DNA of 64,000 nucleotides from Angiostrongylus vasorum (GCA_018806985.1 JADANN010000114.1:434001-498000); one strand, 5' to 3'; positions 42,066 to 54,669 are shown, numbered from the stretch's first letter. Made by a program: numbers and translations. Notes: a model not told the origin generated them from the letters alone.

Positions 42066-42964
42066 ATACTGATGCGCAATAACAAGAAATATCACGTGTG
42101 TCACCTGTATCACCTATAGTCCCGTTGATCGTCGAGTGACTCAAGCGTGCGCCAGTAAATCTTCCATTTTTTCCCTGCCGTGTGCAAGAGCATCCCAGTG
42201 GGTTCTGCTCGCTCTAGGAGCTCGTTGAGCACCATGCCTTTCTTCTAGGCTTTTCTTGAAGAACTCAGACCATCGTATTGGTCGTCTTCCTGCAGTACGT
42301 TTGACATCGTAAGAAATCAAGTCACTAACGGCTCTTGTCCATCGGTTGTCGTTCATGCGCATTACATGGCTGGCCCACCTTATCTTCGAGTGTTTGGCGT
42401 GCGGAACGGTATCATTCATTTTTGGTCGTTGACGCAGGTCGGAGCTTCGGATCCCTTCCCTTACTTGTGTGGAACGGGATACTCCTAGCATCGTCCTTTC
42501 GCCTGCGCGTTCAATAACGCCGAGTGATCTTTGATCTTGCCTACACAGCGACCAGGTTTCTGACGCATACGTTAAGGCAAGAAGTACCGTTGAGTCGAAA
42601 AAGGTGGGCGCGGAGTCCAGTGTTCTTTGTTCTTTTCACTACATCTTCGATGCTCTTGAAAGCTTCCCAAGCCGCTCGTTTCCTTCTGGTCAATTCCGGA
42701 GCTAAATCGTTCATCATGCTGATTTGCCGACTTAGATAGGCGCAACTGGAGCACGCGGAGATATTCGCATACGAAACCAATCCGTTCCTCACGAACTCGT
42801 TTTTCTTAGATCTAGTCGAAGACCAATCTTTCCACAGGCTTTATCAAAGTCGGCCAGTATTCGTTCCGCTTGGCTAATGCTTGGTGTCATAAAAAACGAT
42901 GTCATCAGCAAACCGAAGATGGTGTAATTGCCGATCATTTATTCTCCTTCCCATGTTATGCCAT

Positions 42965-43227
42965 AGGGGGCGTGTATGGCGCAGTGGTCGGAGGCGCCCT
43001 GCAACACAAACGTGGAATCGATCCCTGCACCCAAGGCCCACCAAACCCTCCTTCCCTCCGCGGTCGGTAAATTGGTGCCAGACTTGTTCGGGAAGATAGT
43101 AGCTTGGCTCGATATAGCGGTAGGCCACCGCGAGTCATTGTAAAAGCAAGATATGAATTCAATCACCTCCAAACGATGCTTAAAGAAGTCGAATGCATGG
43201 CCCATACGTCAGGGATTGATTCCAATG
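42965..43227 (+). repeat. tRNA-derived SINE (family B) nested in the RTE copy
   Basis: GGGGGCGTGTATGGCGCAGT to ACGTCAGGGATTGATT; the RTE sequence resumes on both sides. Confidence 0.88.
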
Positions 43228-43315
43228 TTCGCATTAAGTTCTCGAGGGTGGGAGTAAATAATTTTGGAGAGATGGTATCTTGCCTTGCCTAACTCCTCTT
43301 TTGACGTCGATGTTA

Positions 43316-43614
43316 ATTTTAACGATGCTGAGATGTTTGCAAAACTCCGAACCGCAGGTGTCTACGGTGGGGAACGAACGCTTTATTGTTCTTTCCGGGG
43401 AGTAACGCGTTCACCACCACACCATGCGATTCCTTCGTTTCGCCTGTCTGTCAGCTTGTTCTATCGATCTTTTCCCATCAGCAATCACCCGTCAGCGGGA
43501 CTGATCTGGGGAGCCCAAATCGGCAACGAACCTAGTCAAGCTGAGACTTCAGTTATAATCACAATTTTAACTTATTATTTACTGCCTAGTAGGCATTAAA
43601 TAATAAGTTAAAAA
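43316..43614 (-). repeat. Family D repeat nested in the RTE copy, with target duplication
   Basis: Flanked by GTCGATGTTA at 43306-43315 and again at 43615-43624. One end is a hairpin (43565-43614: TTAACTTATTATTTACTGCC and its near-perfect complement). Confidence 0.85.
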
Positions 43615-45610
43615 GTCGATGTTATTATTGTTACGGAATTGTGACATCTTGGTTGTGAAAAATTTTGCACAACTCGCGAAGAAGCTTTATATACTGAGTA
43701 GGAACTCCCTGATTATCAAGGGCTTCCATGACTGCTTCTATCTCAACTGGGTCAAATGCCTTCTTTAAATCAATGAAATTGAGAGTGTTTTGCACTCTCG
43801 CGATACTTCAATGAGTCTTGTTATCTTGTGGTATTAAATCCTTTTCGATGCCCTGCTTGCTGACATGGGTGCCCCTCGTCCAGTGCTGTGCCAGCCCTGT
43901 TTATGATTACTGGAGTGAAAAGTTTGTAGACAACGGACAGCAAACAGATTGGGCGATAGTTGCCGGCATCGTGGAGGACACCCTTTTTGAACAATAGCAC
44001 GGTCTTGCTGGTCTTCCACTGAGTAGGGACCTTGCATTCGGACAGGTAACGTGTGAAGAGCCGACCCAGTGTTTACGACGATTGACGGGAGGTTCTTCAG
44101 GTGTTCTGGTCTTATTCTATCCGGACCTGGTGTTGTTCGATTTTTTCACCGACGAAGTGGCATGTCGGATTTCGGAAGGAAGAACCGGTGGTACGACATA
44201 ACCTTCCTCCTTTATTTCATATGAGGGAAGGAAGACGTGGCTATTGAAGAGATCCGAGTAGTATTCGTGAATGTTTTTCTCAGTTGCCTTTCTGGACGCT
44301 GTAACTGTTCCGCTCGGAGGGAAACCATCTTGGTTTTGTAACTGGCGAAGCTTCGATGGGCTTTGCGAATGCCTTGCCCTGCTTCTGCAGCTTCGACCAT
44401 AACTGCTACTCTTCTGTCTTTAAGATCCTCTTTTGTCGCCTTTCGGCATTGTTTTGCAGGTTCGAACGTTACTCGTACGACTCCACGATGGCGTATGAGC
44501 TCGAGTATTTTCGGAGACAGACGTCTCTTGGTGACTTTCGAACTCTCAGCTTCCATAGCGCTAACTTGAAGATGTTGATTGAGTCGATCGTGTTCTTCGT
44601 CGATGTTATCGACAACTGCATGTTCCCAACAGCCGACTAATGAGTTCAATGAGTCTTAGTTTATAGTGGTTTTTCGGACTTTGTTTTTTGAATTTAACGG
44701 CTTTTTTCTCCTTTCTGCAAGAAACAGAATCTTGTATTAAAGAGGCAGTGGTCTGATCCCGCGTAGAATTTTGGGACAACAGCGACATCGGCAAGGTAAA
44801 ACTTCTGTTTACTATGATGCGGTCTATTTCGTTATGGTACTCTCCACTGGAAACTCCCTACGTCCATGTTGAGGGTAGAGTTTTCGGATTTACGAGTTAC
44901 CACGAATGGTCTTGGTCGTCTATATAAACTCAGACAGCCGTCCACGCTGTTCGTTCTTTTCTAATCCATGGGTTCCAAAGTGGAGTTCTTCAGACGTTCT
45001 TCTTATTCCAATTTTAGCGTTTAAATCTCCAATAACGATCCCTGAAGAATGTATATTGTATTGAAGAATTGAAGCCCTTCCTGTAGAACTTCTCCAAGTC
45101 CATACAGAACGCTTCGACTTCTTCTTCGTCATAGTTTGATGTAGGCGCGTAAACGACGAAGATTGTCAAAGCCGGTATGGTCCACATCTCTTCAATCACA
45201 AATATCCGATTCGGGTTGATAGTTGTTCGAATGAATCGATGTTCACAGAGAAACTCTTGTTGACGAGGACGCCGTCGCCGCCGAGTCTGTTGTCGCATGT
45301 TCCGAAGAACAGTTCTTCTCCGGTGTCATAGACGGCGCTGAATGGGTGGCGTCGTCTCGACTCGGCCAGGCCGATGACATCGTACCTTATCCTCCTTGCT
45401 TGCATGATCAACTCTTCTATCGAGGACTCAGATGCAATTGTGCGTGCACTGTAGGTACAGATCGTCACCTTAGTTCTTTGCGATTTAGGCAGCTTAGAAT
45501 GGCCTTGATATTTTAGCAGCCTCTCCCGACTCGTTCTGCCCAACGCTGCCGAACCCAGGGTCTTTCAGGGTCAGGAAAATGAGGCTGTTTCTTTTACCCT
45601 GCCGTTAGCT

Positions 45611-45890
45611 TTGATATCCACGTATAGCTCGCTGAGTTCTGAACGAAGGGAGTGGGTATACTCACGGGTATCTCACCAGTGGCACTGAGGTTATTTGTTG
45701 GAGGCGATATATGTATGTACAGGAAGTCCGCCCTTTGGATCCAGTGGCTGTTCAGGGAAGCATAAGCTGGCTTTTAGTCAGCGATTAAACCATTGTCTGC
45801 CAACTGAGGACGTGCCACGTTGCCTCGCGATAAACTGGAGGGAGATCCCTTCGTGAGGAAGACCCGTAGGGAGAGAATATATATAAAAAG
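45611..45890 (-). repeat. RTE 5' leader plus A-like scraps
   Basis: ACGGGTATCTCACCAGTGGC and TTGTTGGAGGCGATATATG match (reverse complement) the fragment at 5480-5582; beyond 45720 there are short A-like words. Confidence 0.5.
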
Positions 45891-45891
45891 A

Positions 45892-45968
45892 AGAATAAAG
45901 CTCTGGGCGCTGATCAATCCTTGAGGGATGCGCCATGCACTCGACTTCATCAAACATCGTTGTCGTAG
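45892..45968 (-). repeat. SINE B tail fragment
   Basis: GCGCTGATCAATCCTTGAGG and ATGCACTCGACTTCATCAAA only. Confidence 0.75.
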
Positions 45969-46375
45969 AATGCTGGTCAAGGCAATTCTTAAAATCTTGG
46001 AGGTAACGCGCCTAAAGCGTTCTCACGTGATTAGAGGTGAGTGTTGGGACAAGGATCGAAGTAACCATCTTTACTGGCAATCCACATTTATCTTTGTATT
46101 CTTTGCAAACTGCACCTTAGTGGCTATCTCGTGCAGCTGCTCTCAGGTTACTGGAAGAAGGTCCTGCTACTTTTTTTGTAACTTCTTTTCTGTTCTTCTT
46201 TTTCGGAGTTCGAGCACTTATTGAGCGGCTATCAGCTGCATGTACTCTCCCGCACCTGTTATTCTACGAGCAAATGTACTTCCTGTATAAGCCACTGTAT
46301 TGCTTTACTTTCTGCACGAGCTATTGTATAGTCTTCAGAAACTTTCTGTACAAGCAGTTTCACCACGAATAGCGT

Positions 46376-48330
46376 CTAATGTGGGTTAAACCTCGAATAG
46401 GCGTTTTGCTACCGAAACTCTCGAATAACTTCTGATGTCCGCTAAGCCACGAAACAAGCGTTTCCAGGCGAAACTCTCGAAAAATGCCCTAACATGCCCC
46501 AAACCTTGAAATAAGCGATTTCCGAGCGAAACCCTCGAAAAACGTCTAATGTACGCTAAACCTCGAAATAAGAGCTTTGCTACCGAAACTCTGGAATATC
46601 GCCCTACGTAAGCTAAAAACGTGAAAAAGGCGTTTTCTGCGCGAAACTCGCTAATAACATTTAATGCGCGCTAAGCCGTGAAGTGAGCGTTTTCCTATCC
46701 AAACTCTCGAATAACGCCTTACTCACGCTAAGCCGTGAAATAAGCGATTTCCGAGCGAAAGTCTCCAAAAACGTCTAACGTTCGCTAAGTCGTGAAGTAA
46801 GCGCTTTTCCGTCGAAACTCTCGAATAACGTCAAACGTGCGCTAAACCGTGAAATAAGCGGTCTCCGATCGAAACTTTCCAGGAACACCAAATAAGCGTT
46901 TTTCGGGCGAAACTCTAGAAACCGCCTAAAGTCCGCAAATCCGTGAAATAAGGGTTCTCCTAGTGAAACTCTCGAAAAACGCGTTACGTGCGCTAAAACG
47001 TGAAATAGGCGTTTTCTGAAAGAAACCCCAAAAAACGTCTAATGTGCGCTTATCCTCGAAATAAGCGTTTTACGAGCGAAACGCTCGAGAAACGCCTTGC
47101 GCATGCTAAAACGTGAACGAGGCGTTTTTTGCGAGAAACTCCTTTATAACACCTAACGTGCGCTAAGCAGTGAAATAAGCGTTTTACGAGCGGAACTTTC
47201 GAGTAACGTCTGATGTGCGCTAAACTTCGAAATAAGGGTTTTGCCACCGAAACTCTCGAATAACGTCTAACGTGCCCTAAACCTTGAAATAATCGTTTTC
47301 CGGGCGAAACTCTCGAAAACGATTAATGTGCACTAAACCTCGAAATGAGCGTATTTCAAGCGAAACTCAAAAATAACGGTAACGTGCCCTAAACCTTGAA
47401 ACAAGCGTTTCCCGGCGAAAGTCTAGAAAACCGCCTTCTGTGCGCTGAGCAGTGAAATAACTGTTTCCCGAGAGAAGCTCTCGAAAAACGCCAAGTAGGT
47501 GCTTAATATTGAAGGAAGCGTTTTCTACGCGAAAGTCCAGAAAACCGCCTAACGTGCGCTAATCCTTGAAATAGTGTTTTCCGGGGAAACTTTAAAAACC
47601 GCCTAAATGCATCAGGCCGTGAAACAAGGGTTTTCCTAGTGAAACTCTAGAAAAACGCGTTACATGCCCAAAACGTGAAATAAGCGTTTTCTGAGCGAAA
47701 CTTTCCAAAAACGTGTAATGTACACTTATCCTCGAAATAAGCGTTTTCCGAGCGAAACTCTCGAAAACCGCTTTGCGTACGCTAAAACGTGAATGAGGCG
47801 TTTTCTACGCGAAACTCGCTTATAAAACCTAACGTGTGCTAACTCTCGAGAAACGCTTTACGCACGCTAAAACATGAAAGAGGGGTTTTCTGCGCGAAAC
47901 TCTCGAAAAACGATTAACGTGCTCTGTGCTAATGAAGTAAGTGTTTCCCTATGGAAACTCTCGAAAAATGTCTATAAAACGTGAAAGGAGCGTATTTTGC
48001 GCGAAACTCGCTAATAACATCTAAAGTGCGCTAAGCCGTGAAATAAACGTTTTCCAATCCAAACTCTCGAATAACGCCTTATGTACGCTTAAACGTGAAA
48101 TAAGAGTTTTCCGAGCGAAACTCTCGAAAAACGACTAGTCTGCGCTAAACGGTGAAACAAGCCTTTTGCGAAAGAAACGTTTGAAAAACGTCCAATGTGC
48201 TCTAAGCCATGAAATAAGCGTTTGCGGAGCGGAAAATTCGAGTAACATCTAACGCGTACCAAACTTTGAAATGAGCGTTTTCCGAGCGAAACTCTCGAAA
48301 AACGCGTACGTGTGCTAAACCTTGAAAAAA
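46376..48330. repeat. Diverged satellite of about 57-bp hairpin units (about 34 copies)
   Basis: Unit order: GCGCTAA(A/G)CC(G/T)TGAAATAAGCG, TTTTCCGAGCGAAACTCTCG, AAAAACG.CTAACGT. Inside each unit CGTTTTCCGAG and CTCTCGAAAAACG form an imperfect hairpin with a GAAA loop. Identity between units is only about 70-85%, so it is old. A two-unit block near 46625-46725 recurs at 47990-48075, so larger segments were also duplicated. The open readings through it are repeats, not genes. Confidence 0.9.
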
Positions 48331-48349
48331 AAACCTAATATTAACATTT

Positions 48350-48560
48350 TTAGGGCATCTCTGACACAGTGGTTACAGGTGCACTGCAGTGCACGCGTGA
48401 TTTTCGGTTCGACCCAGCGTCCCTATAATCCTCCCATATGGAGTTAAATAATCAGTCCTATGCTTGACTTAGGAGATAAAACAAAACTGACTTCATACAT
48501 CTATCGGCCACTGTAACTGACTTTACAGGTCAACACGCATCCACTCATTTGTCATTCAAT
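48350..48560 (+). repeat. SINE B-like copy, strongly diverged
   Basis: GACACAGTGGTTACAGGTGC, TTTTCGGTTCGACCC, then a decayed tail. The B-box-like GGTTCGACCC is clearer than in most copies. Confidence 0.55.
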
Positions 48561-48842
48561 GAATGTATTCAGAAGCATGGCACGTTACTAAGGGATAAAT
48601 GAACGCTGAACACTTGATCTTTCTGTATCGTTCATTAGTTTTATAAACTGTGCTGCACTCCTTTAAAAAAACAAGCTTGCCCTGAACTAACATATGTCTG
48701 TCATATGGTTGGTGTCCGCCGTTGAAATTACGGTATTTAGTGAACATTTCGACGCTGAAATTTAGCTGGCACTGAGGATTTCCGTTTACACAGTGAGTTA
48801 TGTGACAGGTGTTTGGCAAGTTTCGAACAAGAAATACTCTGA
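48556..48842 (-). CDS. Unrecognised possible exon, Cys-containing
   Basis: After TTAATTCAG (minus) the frame reads NTCHITHCVNGNPQCQLNF and YRNFNGGHQPYDRHMLVQGK. I do not recognise the family. It is divergent from the Cys/Gln-rich gene and points into the satellite; no partner exon found. It may be a remnant or chance. Confidence 0.25.
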
Positions 48843-49050
48843 ATTAATCAGATCAGCATGCACTCGAATCTGCTCAGTGGTGTGTAACTGGTTTGCGTGC
48901 TTGTGCAATGCTGCGTCGATTTCCACGTACACGCTAACGCAAACATACACATGAAGCGGTGAGATCGGGCAATGACAAACAAAAACTTCAAACAGATGGA
49001 CGGGCAACGTTGACTTTTCAGCCTGAAATTACCACTGGACCGGTACGCGA

Positions 49051-49064
49051 CTAGATAAAAGGGG
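49051..49064 (+). promoter_or_regulatory. Possible TATA/GATA promoter motif of the Cys/Gln-rich gene
   Basis: CTAGATAAAAGGGG lies about 45 bp before the start codon; no splice acceptor is seen next to this ATG, so a conventional promoter is plausible. Confidence 0.35.
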
Positions 49065-49104
49065 AATCACCACCATAGGTCGCGCCGACCGATAACGACA
49101 ACGA

Positions 49105-52100
49105 ATGCAGCGCTTCCTGCTTCCGATTGTCTGCTGCTTGATAACCGTCTCATTGACTGAACCGGTAAGTTTCGTTCATTTTCCGACATTATCTGCAAAT
49201 TTATCTTATATATCAAGCTTTGTCAACTGTTATAAAGAAGAGTATTTAATAAGTTCTACAAAGGAGTAGTTAAACACAATTGCATTGCTAGTTAAGTATC
49301 GACCGAATCAATTTGTTCTCTTTAAAAAAAATTCCTCGTTGCCATAGCCTCCCACCCTTCCCCAATCCTACTGCAAATTTCGATAGTGTGGAAAGCTGCC
49401 TATAGGTGGCACACTGCCAAAAAAAAGCAAAAAAAATAATGGAAGTCCTGCCAAAAGTGTGGTGCATCTCGCACTTTCCGTTCATTTGCAGGACTCTAAA
49501 CGGTAAAGTCGAAAATGAGGGGCTTTCTAGAGCTCCGCCTATTTGTTTCTGTGTTTAGCAGGACTATAGGTGATATGATTACAGAAACAATTACCACTGC
49601 CTAAGCCTTAGCCTAAGATTTACGCAAATACCGTACTTTGACCAATGCATATAAGATTTTCTAACGATCCTTAAAGCTGGCTAACTGAAGCAGAATTTTT
49701 GCATATAAATGAGTAGTTAAATGCCTAAGGTTAATCTCTTAATTATCCACTAACTGTGCAGAAAAGCTACGGCTGACTACGCAGGTATGTAGAAATTCAT
49801 CAGTGTGGTGTAATAGGGAAAATCATAGACGCGCAGAAACTGTGCGGATTAGATTTGGATCTGAGTAAGTCTGAGATAAGCGGACCGCCACCAAATCTGT
49901 TGAAGGTTTTTTATGACCTTTCCCGAAATTTTCAAAAGCTGCACCTGCAGTTTCAAAAGTTATTGTTACTCTGAGGGAAAACAGTGCTAAAGTGACACCA
50001 GATTAATAATCGTTATATGGGATTTCCTTATAAGATAACGAGAGACTTCGTTCCAAGAATATTTACCAAGCACTTTTTTATTGGGTTAGAAGATTCTGTC
50101 CGAAAAAAAGAACGCAGCTATCGGTGTACATCCTCTGAGCCTTACAGCTTCGTTCTCGTCGTCATGCTTGCGGATGTGCAACACAGCAACCACAATGTGT
50201 TTGTATAGCTGTCGTCGAGCTCAGTACTCAGCAGAACTGCCAATGTGCTCAGCCACAAGCAGCGCCAAGCTGTCAGTGTTATCCTCAACAGGTACGCACG
50301 CTTGGAAGCAGTGGCGAACATCCCTCTCACAGCTCTCTCTTTTCTCCTTCATATTTCTGTCCTCCCCTCTCCATCTTTTTTGATGTCCATCGCTCTTTTC
50401 TTTTCTCAGTCTTCGTCTATATGATCCCCCCCTTCCCCTCTAATCGTTAAGCTGTATTCTCGAAAGTGGAACAATCAAAATTTGTTAAGCAGAAGCGTTC
50501 TATATGAGAAATCCTGAAGAATCGGTCTAAACCTTCCTCTAGCGTACTCGGTGATTTCTAGCAAATCAACCAATGTCCACCAGTATGCCAGTCAACATGC
50601 GTTGATTCGTGTGTGCAGCAACAGCAACCGTTAGTTCAATGCCAGCAGGCCTGCAGTCATACCTGTCAGACAGCTTGCAACCAACCAGTACAGTTACAAC
50701 CTCTACAACAACAACAACAAGTGAGTAGGAAACATTTTTTTAGAAACATTTTAAGAAAGCTGCATAATTTACTGTAAAACTTTAGGACGACATGAATGAA
50801 AACAATGAGAAGTTGATGAGTGTTGTCTTAGTGAGTAACGGCAAAGTTTTTAGTGTATTCAACAGTGCAACGTCGCCTGTCAGCAGCAGCAAAACCAGCC
50901 AGCTTGCTTGCAAACCTGCCAGACAAGCTGGTAAGTGCTTCACAAATAGTGTTTCGCTGGCAGCGCATACAAGATTGTAGCGCTCAGCTTGTAGGTTTTA
51001 TGAGCTAACGAGAGGATTACGCTAGAAAGAGGATTACGCATTCATAGGAGCACAGTCCTGATTTCCTCTTGAGTAGCCACTGATTTAGAGCAGAGCAATC
51101 TGTGCAAGCAATTTTAATTAAAGCTCTGCAAAATTACTTTGACAACATGAATACCTGTCCTCATGTGTCGTTCAAAACGACAAAATTTCCATTTTTTCAA
51201 TCCTTTCTCGGTTTTGGACAGATGTTCATGTCCGTAAAATCATAACCCTGAGTTACGGTGTTATTTACTGTTATATTTGTCATGTTTGACTACTGTTTTT
51301 TGCGGCTGAATAAGTCTCATTCTGGGGTCACGAAGGCCTTGCTACTGCCTTCTCAGGTCGTCAACACTTAGCGTGTAACCATGTTATTGCCAAGATAGTA
51401 GTGTTTCTCTATACAGTTTCCTCAGCGCCAGGCTTTCGGGCTAAAATACCAAGCTACTTGTCAGCTCGGGATGCTTTTCTTGTTTGTGATCATTTGAACA
51501 GTTCAACATCGACACGAACAACTTCTTGCGCAGATTATTACATTTACATGCTTTTTGAATGCTATACTTGAGTCGTCAAGAACAGCCGCTCAGAGTCGTC
51601 AACCATATGCGACTCTGAGCGGCTGTACTTCCTCGGTGGGAGACAGGTGAAAAAAAAGCGGTTCTGAAGGTGTTTCTGCCGAAACGTCAGCTACGGTTGT
51701 GTTGTATGTGTGTTATTGTATGAAAGTAAATGTACGCTGTTTAACGACATCGCGATTGGTGAGAAAGAAAAGGGCAAATTTATAATCCAATGCCGAGGTT
51801 AATAGAAAGTCGATCCTGGGCAGCTATACCTGATATTTGATACTTGAATGGCCCGTCTTCACTGGTTGTGTGGACCCAGCATAATCTCCACTTTTCGGAG
51901 ATTTGCTGGTCAAGTCATTGTGGTACCCTGGAATCCCTAAGTCAGCCTGGCCAAAGTCTGCCCAGGTCGTCACCACCACAGCCACCCTTGTGGATCAGAG
52001 GGAGATTTGCCACCATGCGACTTTGATACCAGGGACGGTGGTGGATCCTGGTATTGGCCTCAGCTTGGGAGTCCCTGCCAGGGGGATGAATCCTCCGCTG

Positions 52101-54564
52101 TACATCGCAGTCCGACACCTATGAACACTTCCCAGCCACGATGAGGCGGTAAACCGTTGGGAGGGATTTTGAATGCTATTGCAAATCAAAACTCATGAGT
52201 TTTTTGAGAAGATTCGATTTTAATTTCCTTTCCAGATGAATGATTAAGGGATAAAATGCTAAATAATAGACGAAATGCATTTCATCGCTTTCAGTCTCCC
52301 AAGCGAATACGGTCAGCAGATTTACAGCACTCTTGGCTACTTTCCGAGCAGTACCCTGCCACCAATTACATACCCTGCAACAGTGGTGACGGTGCGTCTA
52401 CCTTATTAAGTTGCATGCCATTAGCGGAGAAACTGCTTCGATAATGATTGTCGTCCATGCTCTTCAGCCACCACCGTATCTACCGTATCGTGAAGGTCAG
52501 AATGAATGTCAACAATGCATGAATGCCTGCATGAATGAATGTTCGGCTGCCGGACAACCACCACAATCGTGTCAGCCACAATGCGAACAGAACTGTCGAC
52601 TACCTTGTCAGCAACAGCGGATACAGCAACCACAACCGTATCAACCTTATCATCCATATAATCCGGTAAACGTTTTGAACCTTCCACTTCTGTTCTGTCG
52701 ATCGATGTTAGCGCGTGTTTTATCGAATATACTGAATACACTACTTATTCAATGTTGCTGGTAATACAGAACAAAAGTAAAAGCTAATGTAAGAGCAAAC
52801 GATTACAATGTGATTCTGTATGATTTCTTCACTCTGCCAATCGACAAATCAATACGGCTTGCAGTACGATCAGAATCAATGCAATGAATGCCAATCTGCT
52901 TGTCTACAATCTTGCCAACAACAGAACGCTCCAAATTGTGAGCAACAATGTAACCAACAATGTCAGGTCGTCTGTCAGCAACCGATCGTAGGCTTATTAA
53001 TTTATTTATTTGATTTTTATAAATATATGGATCATTCCGTCTTAGTGAAGAGTTCCAAGGAAAATATTTTGAGCACGTCTCAATCGATTATCGACTTATA
53101 TCTTAGCAACCACAACAACAGCAATGTGCCCCAGCATGTCAACCAAGCTGTACAGTGATTTGCATTCAAGCTCAAGCTCAACCTACACTTCAACCTCAAC
53201 CTCAACCTCAACCAGTCGTTAGTTTGGTATTTGTATGAACCAACTTCTAATATAGCAGAGTGGTTAGGGGGTGACGAGAAATACGTGGTCATTGGTTCGA
53301 TCCCATGCCTCGGGCTAACCAGAGGCCTTCTATTCCTCCGTTTCGGTAAATTGGGAGTTGAATTGCTTCCGAGGAAAAAACACTGACTTGATCTATCGGT
53401 AGGCCACTGTAAGCCATTAAATGGGCTACATATGCTTTCCGTTGCCTTTATCGTACGAATGGAATCGAATGTATGGTGCCTCCCCATGATTTTTTTTTCA
53501 TCTTCCATCATTTATAACCTCATTTCACATAATATTGTGAAGCACTTCATTCAGTCCGTTGTCGTGCACACGGGTTCTAAGAAGAACATCATGTTTGCGG
53601 GAGGGTTTAATTGGAAACTAGAAGTTTGTCATCTTCATTACTGCCCATGAATTCTGGTTGAGTTGATTCTCAACATAATCCCTGAGATAAATTTTCTACG
53701 GCGTTCTCAAAATTGTCGCCACACTTTGTGGATAGAAAGCTTTTTCAGCACTACTGGTTTACTATCAATTTGCCGATTCCGGAGTGAAGAGAGACTTAGA
53801 TAGCTTTCGACTGGGTTGAACCGCGACCATGAGTGAAGAGTACATCTTAAACCGTTGCACTTTCTACACCCCCCGTGTTTAGTAGGCTGCCATAGAAATT
53901 TTAATGATCTAACAAAAACCACTTATTGTTATTTCATACATTGTCATGTCAGAAACTTCAGGCACAACAGTCGGTGCAATGTCCTCCAGGTTGTCAACCC
54001 GCTTGCTTGCCAACATGTGTTCCACAAGTGCAGAATCAGCAGTACCAGCAGCAGCAATACCTGCAGCAGCAGTACCAGCAGCAGCTTCAACAGCCAACTC
54101 GAAATAAAGTGCTATTAACTATTAATGTGCCGATCTCATCGTCATCTGCTCAATGTCAACCACAATGTGAACAAATCTGCAACACTCAGTGCGTACAACA
54201 GAATCAGGTAATGAGCACAGGAAAAAAGAAGAACTCCCTCTGCAGTAATGGAAACTAGGAGACCATGTTGGCCTTACCATCTGATCCTTTTTTTCGCGGC
54301 GCAAAAAACTGTGCAATAATCTGCCAATGAGTCAGTAATGATCGGTGTTCAGTTAAATACCAACTAATTACAACACAGATTGAATCTGAATAAACACTGA
54401 TTTCAATTCAGGCAAACCAATGTGCTCCCGCATGCGCCCAGTCGTGCTCACAGTCTTGTCAACCGCTGGCTACAATAGTAGCCTGCCAACCTATGTCAAA
54501 CGCTCAGAACTGCGCTTGCCCGCAGAACTACAATCCGTGCGGTTCACAGTGTTGCCGAAAATGA
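49105..54564 (+). CDS. Secreted Cys/Gln-rich repeat protein (ABU/PQN-like), complete, 10 exons
   Basis: Exons: 49105-49164, 50148-50291, 50619-50720, 50866-50930, 52295-52391, 52468-52665, 52865-52987, 53107-53217, 53962-54207, 54412-54564; 1299 nt, 432 residues. Exon 1 is a signal peptide (MQRFLLPIVCCLITVSLTEP). Exon 2 opens with a furin-like RSRR. Other exons are mostly Cys-x3-Cys modules in a Gln background: CQQACSHTCQTACNQ, CQQCMNACMNECSA, CNECQSACLQSC, CAPACQPSC, and a last CCRK. This resembles the nematode ABU/PQN paralogue group (Q/N-rich, many in pharyngeal cuticle); name not assigned. All exons but 4/5 are phase 0 modules. AATAAA at 54611 ends the gene. Introns hold PLE, A and SINE repeats. 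The starts of exons 2 and 3 are least certain. Confidence 0.83.
51645..51828 (+). repeat. PLE terminus
   Basis: GGTTCTGAAGGTGTTTCTGC, CGAAACGTCAGCTACGG, TACGCTGTTTAACGAC and GTTAATAGAAAGTCGATCC. Stem II is eroded. In intron 4 of the Cys/Gln-rich gene. Confidence 0.75.
51828..52168 (+). repeat. Family A repeat in intron 4 of the Cys/Gln-rich gene
   Basis: TGATATTTGATACTTGAATG to GATGAGGCGGTAAACCG, lacking part of the middle-right section. Confidence 0.88.
53236..53500 (+). repeat. tRNA-like SINE in intron 8 of the Cys/Gln-rich gene
   Basis: ATAGCAGAGTGGTTAGGGG (A-box-like) and ATTGGTTCGATCCC (canonical B-box GGTTCGATCC) 40 bp apart, then the family B middle. Confidence 0.7.
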
Positions 54565-54610
54565 CACATTTGTCGTCTTGCCCAAAGGGTATTTGTATAT
54601 ATGCAATTTG

Positions 54611-54616
54611 AATAAA
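54611..54616 (+). terminator. Poly(A) signal of the Cys/Gln-rich gene
   Basis: AATAAA, 47 nt after the stop codon. Confidence 0.7.
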
Positions 54617-54669
54617 GCACTGTTACGGAGAGTTAACGATACTTCATAGTTTCCTTTTATAAAGGATAA

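Larger units (their letters stand above)
42105..45610 (-). mobile_element. RTE-type LINE, nearly full length, split by two nested repeats
   Basis: Minus strand, from the endonuclease region (TICTYSARTIASESSIEELI, AVYDTGEELFF, 45543-45196) through the linker (EAESSKVTKRRLSPKILEL, 44649-44212), RT with an intact LRFADDIV box near 42900, to the C-terminal region (42491-42141: RTAGRRPIRWSEFFKKSLEE). The 3' end (TAGTCCCGTTGATCGTCGAG at 42117) matches the copy at 6.75 kb. RT is interrupted by a family D insertion (43316-43614) and a family B SINE (42965-43227). Frameshifts throughout; dead. Confidence 0.9.

Noticed and set aside
47050..47247. Basic repetitive ORF of 65 codons
   Set aside because: It is the satellite read in one frame.
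46376..48330. CRISPR-like array
   Set aside because: Units are contiguous diverged repeats without unique spacers, in a eukaryotic context.
52421..52741. Minus-strand ORF of 106 codons
   Set aside because: Antisense shadow of exon 6 of the Cys/Gln-rich gene.
53240..53310. Genuine tRNA gene
   Set aside because: A- and B-box-like sequences are present but no cloverleaf closes, and family B sequence follows.
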